From a virus, in IMG/VR virus record IMGVR_UViG_3300029915_000016, positions 1 through 64,000 of that record: a DNA stretch of 64,000 nt. One strand, written 5' to 3'. Of the stretch, positions 18,701 to 27,600 are shown piece by piece. Position 1 is the stretch's first letter, and each line of letters begins with the position of its first letter. The notes under the pieces were generated by a model. That model ran no database searches. It was not told the origin of the DNA and saw nothing but the letters and a program-made list of their open reading frames with translations. The translations under genes and the position numbers were made by a program.

Positions 18701-19389
18701 GCGGGGGTGTACACGGCACCGTGGCAAGTCTCAACGGCTCGGGCTATGCGACGACAACGGTAGCGCAGAACACCAGCTACTCAGAATGTGGATGGGCGTA
18801 TCCCACAAACGCAGCGCAGCCCTATACGATACTTGGAACAGGAACGGGAACTGGTGATCAGCTTTACATAGCAATCCAGGGCACCGGCGGCGCAAATTTG
18901 TTGTGGACTTTGAAAGGGATACACGAGCAAGGCTCTGGCTTGTTCTCTCTTAATGTTCAGAACCCATCCGCGATGACTATCAATAGCTGGTATCGTGTGT
19001 GCTTGACCTATGATGGCTCACGATACTTTGTGTATGTCAACGGTGTGCAAGTGGGAACCTCTGGAGGCTTCTGGCAGCAGACAACCGCATACGCGCTTGG
19101 AAGCCTTGTTCTTGATGCCGCAGGGCATATACAGAAAGTATCGATTGCAGGAACCTCTGGCTCAAGTATCCCGACGTTCAACGATCTGGGAGCAACCACG
19201 GTAGATGGGACTGTAACTTGGTCCGACATTGGATTGTCAACGGTGGGAGGTCGCACAGGCGGCAACATGTACATCGCTGGAAACAATTTTGGAGCGAGTT
19301 TTAACGTTGGCTATCTTCACAAGGTTGACTACTGGGCATCCACAGTGTTGACATCGGCGCAGATCGTAGTCGATGCGACACAAAACTAG
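15706..19389 (+). CDS. Large tail spike with SGNH/sialate-esterase-like domain
   Basis: About 1227 aa from TTG 15706; this start is preferred because it gives a perfect signal peptide (KKTLILIAIIFCSIPCFSQ), whereas the longer frame adds an unlikely N terminus. After a fibre-like region, residues about 475-710 look like an SGNH/carbohydrate esterase of the sialate O-acetylesterase type: GGQSLASG (block I Ser), FTHGETDY (GE.D block), and NLHLINTSYKLLGEYYA (His block). About 866-958 resembles fibronectin III, and 965-1110 a LamG/concanavalin-type lectin (YNDNSGNGH ... VCLTYDGSRYFVYVNG). Likely binds and deacetylates host surface polysaccharide. Confidence 0.75.
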   Translation: MKKTLILIAIIFCSIPCFSQVGAFNKYCENGATQSITTGSKSSNYLDGVIPKCTVTVYFTGTTTQVPGNSIFSDGIGTILGNPFTANADGSWLFYAANGQGYDVNMSGGGGNPNCTTQPNCYATPKTITGLMNGGDGSGGGFTAGLDLSGTSTDQTVIGIHGFSVPVPTSLGYLYWTGVAWGYNSIGSGVVDSGVAGQLAVYTPTANTVAGQNFTPNMIYNAQKCIGASGIPAAYSCSNPLGVSIPYGGVIEFFPDVASAAGATLSANSGPNLAVYPPLAASQWTGSGIGYFLQLVQGQSGNPDYWNQVGVSPSADQSTNVCSNSGTTTALVCADSGFTGQQGHLELLNVAVTNGTNPTLNVNSQGAVPLVTSPGVPIPPGYLSIHNNTLINYVNTGSNTYWVVLSVIPVLPVTGGGTGCTTAPCALANLGAAPVGSTVTVPIADPNGNGVFCSAQFLSGSLQIVGTTCIHNYFPVITEGGQSLASGSLGTPALSTTQPYNNVMLTPSVSYTNLPVIPLVETSSVSYDGQVNVETTSSSMANYIAAYYIPTIPHVRVGVGLHSLTGTAYAGIAPTTPPYIRGVAQLQSFKTTALTNNWDFSIFGEAFTHGETDYQSGNGTYISDSNPHSVYEGNLESYQPALLASAQLINPTTATYPLVLSQMNAGWTGEMAQTQWQACKDNPTTIFCSSPKYFLTAATGNLHLINTSYKLLGEYYAKAILSVHTTGSWTPLQMSNSTVLGSVVTVNFNIPVAPLVLDTTLVWPHTNYGFEYFDATSSRTISSVAKSGNQVNVTLSGAPGANAWVGYAMTCPAGGVSFCASTNHTVAADANYVGGNIRDSDTTVSLSSTGTGISLYNWLMSGKIPIPSVPAAPTVSATVLGLCNTCANVTFSTFNISSYPITNVCATSSPGSIVVCNTVSPLMYTTLTTNTAYTFNVTATNTYGTSAAATTNSVTPVVVTVPAPTAEWFVTANYNDNSGNGHTATAAGSGTTFITDPIGGGVHGTVASLNGSGYATTTVAQNTSYSECGWAYPTNAAQPYTILGTGTGTGDQLYIAIQGTGGANLLWTLKGIHEQGSGLFSLNVQNPSAMTINSWYRVCLTYDGSRYFVYVNGVQVGTSGGFWQQTTAYALGSLVLDAAGHIQKVSIAGTSGSSIPTFNDLGATTVDGTVTWSDIGLSTVGGRTGGNMYIAGNNFGASFNVGYLHKVDYWASTVLTSAQIVVDATQN

Positions 19390-19454
19390 AGAGCAGGGTC
19401 CAAGGAGAGCCGTGGGATTCCGTCTAAGGCTCCTGCATCGAAGAAGGATGGCTA

Positions 19455-19772
19455 ATGATCTCTGACGCCGTGCAAATCGCTTTGATCGGAGCGGCAGGAC
19501 TCACAGGGGCCGCAGTTGGTGCCGCGTTCGTCAAGGCTTTTGGCGACAAGAAGGCGGCTCAGTATGCGCGTGAAGCCAAAGAGGGGATCGACCGGGTGAT
19601 TCACATGGTCGATGGGACGCAGACGGCTATCTTGGAAGAGTTGAGAATCTTAACCAGTGAACGCGCTGGGGCTATTGGAGAATTGAAAGGGCGCGACTTT
19701 ACCCGGCAGCACATGGAAGCCAGACAGGATAAGTTGACAGAAAGCAGTAAAACAGGCGTAACCGAGGGATAG
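19455..19772 (+). CDS. Membrane-anchored protein of the lysis module (105 aa)
   Basis: N-terminal hydrophobic glycine-rich helix (VQIALIGAAGLTGAAVGAAF) followed by a charged helical cytoplasmic or periplasmic part. First gene after the spike and ahead of other membrane genes and the endolysin, so a holin, antiholin or spanin partner is possible, but the family is not recognised. Confidence 0.55.
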   Translation: MISDAVQIALIGAAGLTGAAVGAAFVKAFGDKKAAQYAREAKEGIDRVIHMVDGTQTAILEELRILTSERAGAIGELKGRDFTRQHMEARQDKLTESSKTGVTEG

Positions 19773-19775
19773 CTG

Positions 19776-20240
19776 ATGGGACTGGACGAAGATGATCGCA
19801 GGCGAGTGGATAGCGGAACGAGGGAGATTATGAACGCTTTTGAACTCATGCTTGCACGGCACGTCAATGGGTGCCCAGCTATGCAGTCGCAGGGCCGTCT
19901 CGACAAAGTGTATAAAGAGCTATTCAACGGGGATGATGGTGAACACGGGTTCGTCGCCGAGCATCGCAAATTCCAGCTTGATATAACGAACAAGGTTTCG
20001 TTCGTGCATGGAGCTGCGAAGGCGTGGTCAATCATTTTCGCCGTTCTCCTCAGCGCATGTATGAGCTTTTTCGTATGGGCTTTTCACGAGGTCTATCCAG
20101 CCTTCCGACAGATCATGGCTGACTACTACACGCACCATCCAGAGGCAAAGATTCCACAACAAAAGAGCATCGTTGAACCGAACGAGGTATATACTGTGCG
20201 TATGAACTCTTCCACACAGCAAGCAGGAAAGGATTGGTAA
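19776..20240 (+). CDS. Membrane protein of the lysis module (154 aa)
   Basis: Long polar N-terminal half, one clear transmembrane helix at about 85-105 (WSIIFAVLLSACMSFFVWAF) and a polar tail. Starts 3 bases after the previous stop. Single-span proteins of this size are common next to phage endolysins and may act as holin-like or spanin-like proteins. No specific motif seen. Confidence 0.55.
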   Translation: MGLDEDDRRRVDSGTREIMNAFELMLARHVNGCPAMQSQGRLDKVYKELFNGDDGEHGFVAEHRKFQLDITNKVSFVHGAAKAWSIIFAVLLSACMSFFVWAFHEVYPAFRQIMADYYTHHPEAKIPQQKSIVEPNEVYTVRMNSSTQQAGKDW

Positions 20241-20241
20241 A

Positions 20242-20427
20242 ATGTCATCAAGACCATCAGGACCGCCCCCTATTCCCAACCAGCCGGACCCGCCAATCGA
20301 CTGTGTTGTAGCACCATCCCCCGCCGATGGCCCTAAACGCTCCAATCTGGATAGAATTCCAGACGAGCCGCTCACCGACGAGGAGCGGGAGTTGATACAA
20401 AGGATAAGAGAGCAGGGAACGGTATGA
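20242..20427 (+). CDS. Small Pro-rich protein (61 aa)
   Basis: Begins MSSRPSGPPPIPNQPDPPID, then a short acidic helix (TDEERELIQRIREQ). No signal or membrane segment. It sits between lysis-type membrane genes and overlaps the next gene by 4 bases. Role unknown. Confidence 0.5.
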   Translation: MSSRPSGPPPIPNQPDPPIDCVVAPSPADGPKRSNLDRIPDEPLTDEERELIQRIREQGTV

Positions 20428-20699
20428 ACAAGCTGATTGTAGCATTAAACTCACTAAACACACCATGGATCGCTATTCTTGTGATCATAATAGGAGCGGT
20501 GTTTTCTGTAGTTTCACACACGTATGGGATGAGCGGAGATGGAGCCTCTGGTATCATCGGTGCTGGTATCGGATTACTAACGGGACAGGCTTTGTCTAAA
20601 TCATCGCAAACTTCAGAGCCTATGCCTCCTCCGCCAACCATCCCAACTAAACCAGACGCACCAACCGCCGCGCAAGTCGATGCGGCAACGACGAAGTGA
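20424..20699 (+). CDS. Holin-like small membrane protein (91 aa)
   Basis: ATG overlaps the previous stop (ATGA). Two hydrophobic segments (WIAILVIIIGAVFSVVSH and ASGIIGAGIGLLTGQAL) separated by a short turn, then a Pro/Ala-rich polar tail. Size, topology and position fit a small two-span holin that permeabilises the inner membrane. Assignment is by topology only. Confidence 0.6.
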   Translation: MNKLIVALNSLNTPWIAILVIIIGAVFSVVSHTYGMSGDGASGIIGAGIGLLTGQALSKSSQTSEPMPPPPTIPTKPDAPTAAQVDAATTK

Positions 20700-20711
20700 A
20701 AGAAGGAACAC

Positions 20712-21131
20712 ATGAAACGAATCACCGCAATCACCGCCGTCCTGATGCTGGCGTTTTGCCTTACCGCCTGTACACACAAGACTGCACCACTGCCCTCTGG
20801 AGCAATCAACGCAACCGACGCCTCGATCAATGCTAATCTTCAGGCCGTCCGTGCTGGATTGGTTCAATATGAGGCCGACGTGGCCAACGGAACCCACATC
20901 CCGGACGCAACCGAAAAAGCTATCGTCAACAAGGTCATCGTCTCACTCAACTACGCCGACCTGCTCTATTGCGGAGCGCCGAATATAGGATCTCCATGCG
21001 CCCCCGCGAGTTACCACGCGCAACTTATCGCCAACCCGGCAGCGGGTGAGCCTCAGCAGCTTATCGACGCCCTCACAGCCGTAACCACGAACTTTTCTGC
21101 GCTTCAGACTCTCATCAAGGCGGTGAAATAA
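20712..21131 (+). CDS. Lipoprotein of the lysis module (139 aa)
   Basis: N-terminal lipoprotein signal ending in a lipobox (ITAVLMLAFCLTACTHKT; Cys about 20). The mature part is small and helical. A lipoprotein among holin and endolysin genes could be an outer-membrane spanin, although it is longer than most Rz1-type proteins. AAAGAAGGA precedes ATG. Confidence 0.6.
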   Translation: MKRITAITAVLMLAFCLTACTHKTAPLPSGAINATDASINANLQAVRAGLVQYEADVANGTHIPDATEKAIVNKVIVSLNYADLLYCGAPNIGSPCAPASYHAQLIANPAAGEPQQLIDALTAVTTNFSALQTLIKAVK

Positions 21132-21463
21132 TGCTAGTCACGATCATCACCCTCATCGGCTCCCTGCTTCCGTCAGTGCTCGGCGCGTTCGGCGTTTCCT
21201 CTACCATTGACAATCTGATCCCTGCCCTGCTCACGGCAATTACACAGATCATCGCGGGAATCACGAACAAGACGCCTGTTGACTCGACACTGGTTGCACT
21301 TCAGACTGCGCTCACTGCGCTTCAGGCCGATACCAGCCTAAGTCCGGTCATCCTCGGAGACATTTCAGAGGGTGTGCGCGATCTTCAGAAGGCTATCGCG
21401 GCGTATCAGGCAGCGCAGTTGAAGACAGACCCATCGACGCTGCAACCGCTTCCTACCGTCTAA
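21131..21463 (+). CDS. Membrane protein of the lysis module (110 aa)
   Basis: ATG shares its A with the preceding TAA. N-terminal hydrophobic stretch (LVTIITLIGSLLPSVLGAFG) and a second weaker one near 28-45, then an Ala/Thr/Leu helical tail. Possibly a second holin or an anchor. No recognised domain. Confidence 0.55.
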   Translation: MLVTIITLIGSLLPSVLGAFGVSSTIDNLIPALLTAITQIIAGITNKTPVDSTLVALQTALTALQADTSLSPVILGDISEGVRDLQKAIAAYQAAQLKTDPSTLQPLPTV

Positions 21464-21546
21464 CCAGCTTGCGGGTGACCATCCGCAGGACCAAAGCAAC
21501 ATTGGGCGGCTTCGCAAAAGCTGCCCGTTTTTTAGAGGGGAAAGCG

Positions 21547-22038
21547 ATGTCAGATTGGGAAACATGCTACAACTTTATGATTGACAATGAGGATTCAAGC
21601 CGCGAATATAAAACTGTTCCTGATGCTGGAGGAATGGCTATCAGTGGAATAAACAGCAATTCTTTTCCTCTTCAGTTTGCCAAGATCAACGAGCTTCCAC
21701 AGGATCAGAGGGGAGTCGAGGTAGAAAACTTCTATCATGCTGTATTTTGGAACAAATGGTTCGATCAAATATCCAGTGATGAGGTTGCGAAGCGGGTATT
21801 CGACGCCAGTGTGAATATGGGATATGGAACGGCAGTTAAGATATTACAAGGTGTTTTAGGATGCCAAGTAGACGGTAGATTAGGTCCAAACACGGTATCA
21901 TTTACGAACGCAAGTCCATCTCAAGCACTGGTTGCTAATTTTATCCTAGCCCGTTGCCAGCACTACAAGGACATTGTTGCGAAGAATCCAGACGATGAGA
22001 AGTACTTAGCAGTTTGGCTTGTGAGAGCATCTCGATAG
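21547..22038 (+). CDS. Endolysin, GH108 N-acetylmuramidase type
   Basis: 163 aa from ATG 21547, chosen because GAGGGGAAAGCG lies just upstream; a longer TTG frame from 21469 is less likely. FMIDNEDSSREY places the probable catalytic Glu at residue 15, followed by a Gly-rich GGMAISGIN segment in the place of the family's PGG..T..GI. The second half (DASVNMGYGTAVKILQGVLG, then VDGRLGPNTV) fits the peptidoglycan-binding domain usually fused to GH108. Cleaves host murein at lysis. Confidence 0.8.
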   Translation: MSDWETCYNFMIDNEDSSREYKTVPDAGGMAISGINSNSFPLQFAKINELPQDQRGVEVENFYHAVFWNKWFDQISSDEVAKRVFDASVNMGYGTAVKILQGVLGCQVDGRLGPNTVSFTNASPSQALVANFILARCQHYKDIVAKNPDDEKYLAVWLVRASR

Positions 22039-22047
22039 GAGGATACC

Positions 22048-22269
22048 GTGCCGACAGAACACTTTAAAGACGAGGAATCATATCGTAAGAGTCGTGCATA
22101 TACCCATATTCACGGAATTCCTACTCGCGCCGTCGATGTAGTTGTTGGAGGAAAGAAACATAAGGTTAAGCATTCCAAGATCAAATCAGGAAAAGGTGCA
22201 AGCGGTAGAACTGGGAAGTATGTCGGAAAGAGGAAGACGAAGAAGAAAAAAGTGGCGTCAAAGCGTTGA
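22048..22269 (+). CDS. Small Lys-rich protein (73 aa)
   Basis: GTG start with AGGAGG ideally spaced. Acidic/aromatic N terminus (MPTEHFKDEESYRKSRAYTH) then a highly basic tail ending KRKTKKKKVASKR. Similar to other tiny basic genes of this phage. Followed by a 117-base non-coding stretch. Confidence 0.65.
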   Translation: MPTEHFKDEESYRKSRAYTHIHGIPTRAVDVVVGGKKHKVKHSKIKSGKGASGRTGKYVGKRKTKKKKVASKR

Positions 22270-22294
22270 ACGTGGTAGAGTTTAAGAGATAAAT

Positions 22295-22380
22295 GAGCAA
22301 CCTGCCCTGACCTCATCCGGGAGATATTGAGGCCAATAAGCAACGGCTCTGGCTGAGAGGCTAGGGCCTATTTCTTTTGG
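22295..22380 (+). other. Inter-operon hairpins
   Basis: CCTCA / TGAGG and an AGGCC / GGCCT outer stem followed by TATTTCTTTT. It may act as a weak terminator between the lysis module and the next set of small genes. Confidence 0.35.
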
Positions 22381-22386
22381 AGTGAG

Positions 22387-22536
22387 ATGGTCAACGAGAT
22401 CAACGCATCGACTCAGGACTCAAGGGCGGGGAAGTCTCGTAGAAAAGTATCTCGTGCTGGTGTAGTAGACAAAGTGAAGAGTGAAAATCTGAAGAAACAC
22501 GGAACCAAGAAACGGTCTGTTCGGAAGAGGGTTTGA
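22387..22536 (+). CDS. Tiny basic protein (49 aa)
   Basis: Short frame starting MVNEINASTQDSRAGKSRRK and ending KKHGTKKRSVRKRV. GGAG lies upstream. The stop is followed one base later by the next ATG. Basic tail as in related small genes. Function unknown. Confidence 0.55.
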   Translation: MVNEINASTQDSRAGKSRRKVSRAGVVDKVKSENLKKHGTKKRSVRKRV

Positions 22537-22537
22537 T

Positions 22538-22828
22538 ATGTCAAAAGAGACATATGATCTCGTAAATACGGTCAAAGATGGATGGAAGACGGCGGCTGAT
22601 TGGATGAGCGGTGGCCCAGTCAAAAGACTTTTCGATTCCAAGCCGAAAGGCGAACCGATTAAATTCGATGGCCCAAAAGAGAAAGAAGAACAACGGAAGG
22701 CAAACCAGAAGACTACTCCAAAGCCAGCACCAGCAAAGAAAAAAGTAGGTGGTGGATCTCAATCTGGTACGCAGATTAAGACTGTCAAGAAGAGCGCACC
22801 AGCAAAGAAATACGCAGCGAAGAGGTAA
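22538..22828 (+). CDS. Basic tail protein, histone H1-like (96 aa)
   Basis: N-terminal helix (ETYDLVNTVKDGWKTAADWM) and a Lys/Pro/Ala-rich C-terminal tail with PAPAKKKV and SAPAKKYAAKR blocks, like histone H1 tails. Likely nucleic-acid binding. GGGTTTGAT precedes ATG; translation may be coupled to the upstream gene. Confidence 0.65.
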   Translation: MSKETYDLVNTVKDGWKTAADWMSGGPVKRLFDSKPKGEPIKFDGPKEKEEQRKANQKTTPKPAPAKKKVGGGSQSGTQIKTVKKSAPAKKYAAKR

Positions 22829-22834
22829 AGGACA

Positions 22835-23122
22835 ATGGCGAAGAAGAAAAAGAATGTCGGTACGAGTGCAGCGCCCGCATCACCGTCTAGCTCTGGAAAG
22901 AGCCGAATCACTACCGAAATCGAAAATGCAGAAAACGGTTTTGTAATCCGAGTGTGCAGTGATGGGCAAGGACCAGAAGGAAAGTATGAGAGCAAGAAAT
23001 TCGTAGCTCCAGATCACGCTTCCGCTCTCAGGATCGCAAACCAAGGGATGCTTGGAATGGGATTGAAGAGTGGAAAGAAAAAGAGAGCCAAAGGTAAAAG
23101 GTTGGTAAGCAAGAAGGCTTAA
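22835..23122 (+). CDS. Small basic protein (95 aa)
   Basis: AAGGACA before ATG. Basic N terminus (MAKKKKNVGTSAAPASPSSS), a central compact beta-type segment (NGFVIRVCSDGQGPEGKYES ... ASALRIANQ) and a basic tail (SGKKKRAKGKRL). The central part is the only folded-looking domain among the small basic genes. Function unknown. Confidence 0.65.
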   Translation: MAKKKKNVGTSAAPASPSSSGKSRITTEIENAENGFVIRVCSDGQGPEGKYESKKFVAPDHASALRIANQGMLGMGLKSGKKKRAKGKRLVSKKA

Positions 23123-23126
23123 GACT

Positions 23127-24479
23127 GTGGCAGGATCATATAGTTGGTTGACGTTTTTATCTGCTCGTCAACAGTTAGCCTCTCGCCTAGCTGATAGCGG
23201 GATGGTGTTCTGGACTGATAATGAGTTAAAGACCTATATCATTAAAGCACTTAGGATGTTCAACTGCATGACATTTACATTTAAGACTGATTTTTCATAT
23301 AACCCCACAAACCTATGGAACTCGCTAGGATCACTTACGGGGAGTCCTCGTCTTCGCACAGTCACCGATACGCAATCCTATATAAACATGGAGTACATGC
23401 TTTTGGAAAAACCTTCTGGCGGGGTTTGGACGGGTACAACTCAGTTTGATATTGCGAGCATGAGCAGTGCGTTACAGCATCGTAGGGATGAGATGCTGCA
23501 AGTTTCTAACGCGAATCAATCTCTCATGCCGGGGATAGGATTAACACCGGGAACTAGACGTACAAATTTACCGGATACGGTTATAGACGTGGCAAGGATG
23601 AGGTATATCCCGGTAACTGGAAACCCTGCAACTCTCTATCGTGATGACTCGGTAGCGCAGGAGTTTTACGAGGCAGGATATTTGCAAGCGCCATCAGGAA
23701 CGCCCCAAACGTACATGGTATCGTCCGAACCTCCATTGTCGTTTGACGTGGATATTACACCAGATCAACCCGGAACCTATGAGGCTGTAGTATCACAATC
23801 AGGAACAGCGTTAAATCCTCCTACTGCTACTATATTAGGCATCCCCAACGACTACGCATGGGTAGCCGAGTATGGAGCCTTGGCAGATTTGCTAGGACGT
23901 GAATCAGAGGCGACAGATAGGGAGAGATCGGCATACTGTTTGAAGCGTTATCAGGATGGTTTGAATCTTTTACTGCATACACCGTGGATTATGTTGGCAA
24001 ACGTAAACGGAATAGCGGTAAGCGTGGACTCGATCAAAGATATGGACAACTACAGTCCAGAGTGGGACTCAAACCCAACCGGATTTGGACCAGTGGTAGT
24101 GGCTGGAGGGATTGATTTCATCGCAGCGCCCGTAGGATTGTCCATAGGTTTAACGGTTCTCGGTAACGCTCCAGTTCCAACACTTGATACGGATTATTTG
24201 CAAATTTCAAGAAGCGATGTCGATATAATTTACGATTTAGCGCAGTCGCTCGCGTGCTTCAAGCTCGGAGGGGCAGACTTTAAGTCTGCTCTCGAACTAG
24301 AATCAAGGGCAATTCAGGCATGTGCAGCAGAGAATTCTCGCCTAAAATCGACAGGATCGTTCGCTGACATCATCATCCAGCGCGGTCAGGCACAAGATAG
24401 GAGTCAGAACAGGTACAACGACATTACGGATAGCAAGATACAAGCACTCCGTAAAACACATCCTGAGTATTTTCAGTAG
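23127..24479 (+). CDS. Putative neck/tail structural protein (450 aa)
   Basis: GTG start. N-terminal helices (FLSARQQLASRLADSGMVFW), then mixed alpha/beta, and a helical C-terminal half (VDIIYDLAQSLACFKLGG ... IQACAAENSRLKSTG). The organisation resembles adaptor or tail-completion proteins of short-tailed phages, and similar N-terminal helices occur in the protein at 12855. Exact role unknown. Confidence 0.6.
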   Translation: MAGSYSWLTFLSARQQLASRLADSGMVFWTDNELKTYIIKALRMFNCMTFTFKTDFSYNPTNLWNSLGSLTGSPRLRTVTDTQSYINMEYMLLEKPSGGVWTGTTQFDIASMSSALQHRRDEMLQVSNANQSLMPGIGLTPGTRRTNLPDTVIDVARMRYIPVTGNPATLYRDDSVAQEFYEAGYLQAPSGTPQTYMVSSEPPLSFDVDITPDQPGTYEAVVSQSGTALNPPTATILGIPNDYAWVAEYGALADLLGRESEATDRERSAYCLKRYQDGLNLLLHTPWIMLANVNGIAVSVDSIKDMDNYSPEWDSNPTGFGPVVVAGGIDFIAAPVGLSIGLTVLGNAPVPTLDTDYLQISRSDVDIIYDLAQSLACFKLGGADFKSALELESRAIQACAAENSRLKSTGSFADIIIQRGQAQDRSQNRYNDITDSKIQALRKTHPEYFQ

Positions 24480-24500
24480 TTGAGATTTTCTGGAGCACTA

Positions 24501-24638
24501 ATGGCGAAGATCAAAATTAGCGACAACAGGTGTAATCGTTGCGGAGCACATCAACTTGTGGCAACAACTCTTTGCCCTAAATGCGCTCAGAGTTTCCAAC
24601 AAGAGGATAACGGAAAGCCGATCACGAAGAAGGAATAG
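24501..24638 (+). CDS. Tiny zinc-ribbon protein (45 aa)
   Basis: Starts MAKIKISDNRCNRCGAHQLV and has a second pair CPKC, giving a four-cysteine zinc ribbon. The stop codon abuts the next ATG. Possibly a nucleic-acid or protein-binding accessory factor; no specific family. Confidence 0.65.
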   Translation: MAKIKISDNRCNRCGAHQLVATTLCPKCAQSFQQEDNGKPITKKE

Positions 24639-27600
24639 ATGGCTCTGAAATTCATAGGCGTCGATCTTACAAGTCCCCTCAACAGAATTCCTGCTGGTAG
24701 GACGAGTATAGCTCAAAATATCCGCGCTTATGCGCTTGGAGGAATATCTTTTCGTAATCTTCTCACGGCAGCGATAGAAACCCTTGGAGCAGCCGTTCAT
24801 TCCCTAGCCAGGCTCAACGATTCTACCCCAAACGGACCTGTTTCAGGATACATAATCATTGGTGGAGCAGGAACAACTCTCTATGCAGGTTCTACAGCAA
24901 TAGCAACCAGCATGAGCGGTCATCCTCTATCGATGATTACATTTCGGCCTAATGCATCAGTTCAGCCATGGATGTATATTGGAGATTCTGCCCCTGCAAA
25001 CACAGTAACTCTTCTCACAAAGTATCTTGGAGCTAACAGTTTTGGACCAGCAGGAACGCCTGTAAACTTTGTATCTAATGGATTAATGAAAGTTCGGTCG
25101 GATGGAATTGTTTACAAGACAGGTATCCGCGAGCCTCAACTTGCCCCTCTAGTCTCTACCGGAAATATTGTCACGAGCGCGACAGCAGTACCGCTTTCGG
25201 CAAAAACTATTCCGTGGACAAATGTTGGCGGGGCTAACTCGACAAATTACTCATACAATCAGACAAACCCATCAGACGGAACCCCTCCTTTTATTATCAC
25301 TGGCGGAGGACCAGAGTTGGTTGCCGGATCAACTATACTTTTATCAGTAATAGCATCTCTGATAACCCCTCCAGTAGTGAACGGATCGGCACCCGGAGTA
25401 AGTCCAGCAACACCTGGACCAACCGCAGGTTCACCGGGTCAGTTTGTCACATTCCCTACTCCGGGGTCGAGTTCGATCATAGTCGGAGCGTTTACTGATT
25501 CTAGCGGAAATATCATCGCTCCGGGTGGACTGATTCCCATCGTCTTTTCAATTGGCACAGGAACATCTGTTACAGTTCCTACTGGTGCCTCACAATTGCA
25601 TGTGGGGATCAACTCGGTAGGATCAACGCCGTTAGGTTTTTCGTTCAATAATAACAGTGGAGACTTTCTTCTCGATTGGACGGTCACGATCAATCCTATT
25701 GCGGCGAACGTTGCCACGGTTGGGGACGTAACGGCTTATGTATGGGGATCTGTACCGGGAGGAATTGGTACAGGCGGAGGATCTCCACACTCGGGACCAG
25801 TGGCTCAATACATCTGGAAGAACCCTGCTGATGGAGGTTCTGGCATTGTTCGAGGAATAACCAATCCAGTCCCCGACGTATCACCGACAAGCAATTCGTG
25901 GATATTTGACTCTACCCCTGAGAACGACACACTGCCTGTAAATTGGAGTGTATTGAATCCAGACGGTTCGGTTGCAAGCACGATCCCGCTTTTCACTCCC
26001 GCGCTGGAGCCGGAAGGAAACTATGCCGACTTCAATGTGTGCGTAGTTGGTAGCCTCTTCATTCCAGCGGCAGGGACGCACACATTCACGATTCAATACA
26101 AAGATCAGATAATGTTCGGCATCGGTGGAGGGGCAACGCTTGTAGGGTCGTTCTCCAGCGGTCTTTTACGCGGCCAAACAATGACTGTAGTTCAAGCTCT
26201 GCCGCTTCTTTTTGGCGGAGTTATTGACGGTTCAGGATCGTTCCACACAGCAACTATCACAGTATCCTTTCCCGGTACTGGTCTGTACGACGTAGAGATT
26301 GACTGGGATTACTGGTCCCACACTGGAAGGTCTCTCATTCTGACTTGCGATGGAGTTGTAATTCCTCCAATCTCTTCTAATATCCGCCAGAATGTTCAAT
26401 ACCGATATGTGTACCGTAGCACAGCTACAGGAGCATTATCGAATCCATCTCCCGAATCAACAGCGCAATCTCTTCCGGTCATCGCAAATTCTGTATCATC
26501 TATATGGTCGAATGACCCGCAGGTTGATGTAGTTGACTATTATCGACTTGATGAAAACACCACCAATTTCACTTATGTAGCAACAGGACCAAACGATAAT
26601 CTTGGACCGGGTGGTACTAATACGCCGATTGTTGATCTGTTGACGGATTTGGAACTAGGAAACCAGTTGCTAGACTTTGACAACTTTGAGCCATTTCCAT
26701 CTATAGATTTGCCTCAAAAGGGAACGGTTAGCATCTCTGGTGGAGTTATAACTTGGTTGACGGGTGGAGCGATTGGAGGGACTACTACTGGATTTAATGT
26801 ACGTTGGTTGGCTGGTACGATAATCCTTATAGGATCACCAACATCACTGGCTTACATCCTCGTTGCAAGACCAACATCTACCACAAGCATGACGATTCCC
26901 GGAGTTCCAGATGGAACCAATTTATCATATGAGATTCCAGAGCCTATCCTAGCCAATCAACCTCTGCCATATCAGTTTGGACCGACAGATAATATCAACT
27001 TCACTTTTGCGGTAGGAGACCCATTAAGGCCGGGGACTCTCTACTGGTGCAAAGGGTCTAATCTTGATTCCGCACCCGACACAAATCAATTAGAGGTAAC
27101 CGATCCCGGAGAGACGTTAGTCAATGGTGCCATGAGCGGTGGACGGGGAGTTTTAGCGTCGATCAAGAGATTTTGGGTTATCATGCCTAACTTCTTTGAT
27201 TTGACATCGACGGTAACAGGGACTCAAGGATCGACATGGACGCTACAAGAAACCAGCATTAATCGTGGTTTGTATATGCCACGGTGCTTGGCGGTTGAAG
27301 GAGGAGGAACGATATTTTTCAGAGTGTCTGACGGTATCCACGCATCACCGGGAGGAGCCGCTTCGGTTTCCATTACCGATCAGGATTTGTATCCTTTATT
27401 TAGTCACGAGAACGCAGACTCAGCGCCTAGTGTTCCTCAACCGATAACAAGGAATGGAGTAACCGTTTATCCACCAGACGACTCACAGCCACAAGGACAA
27501 AGATTCTCTGTAGTAAACGGTTTCCTTTACTATGATTACTTGGACGCCACCAGTACGCCAAGGACTCTAGTCTACGACATTAAGAATCACGGATGGGTAT

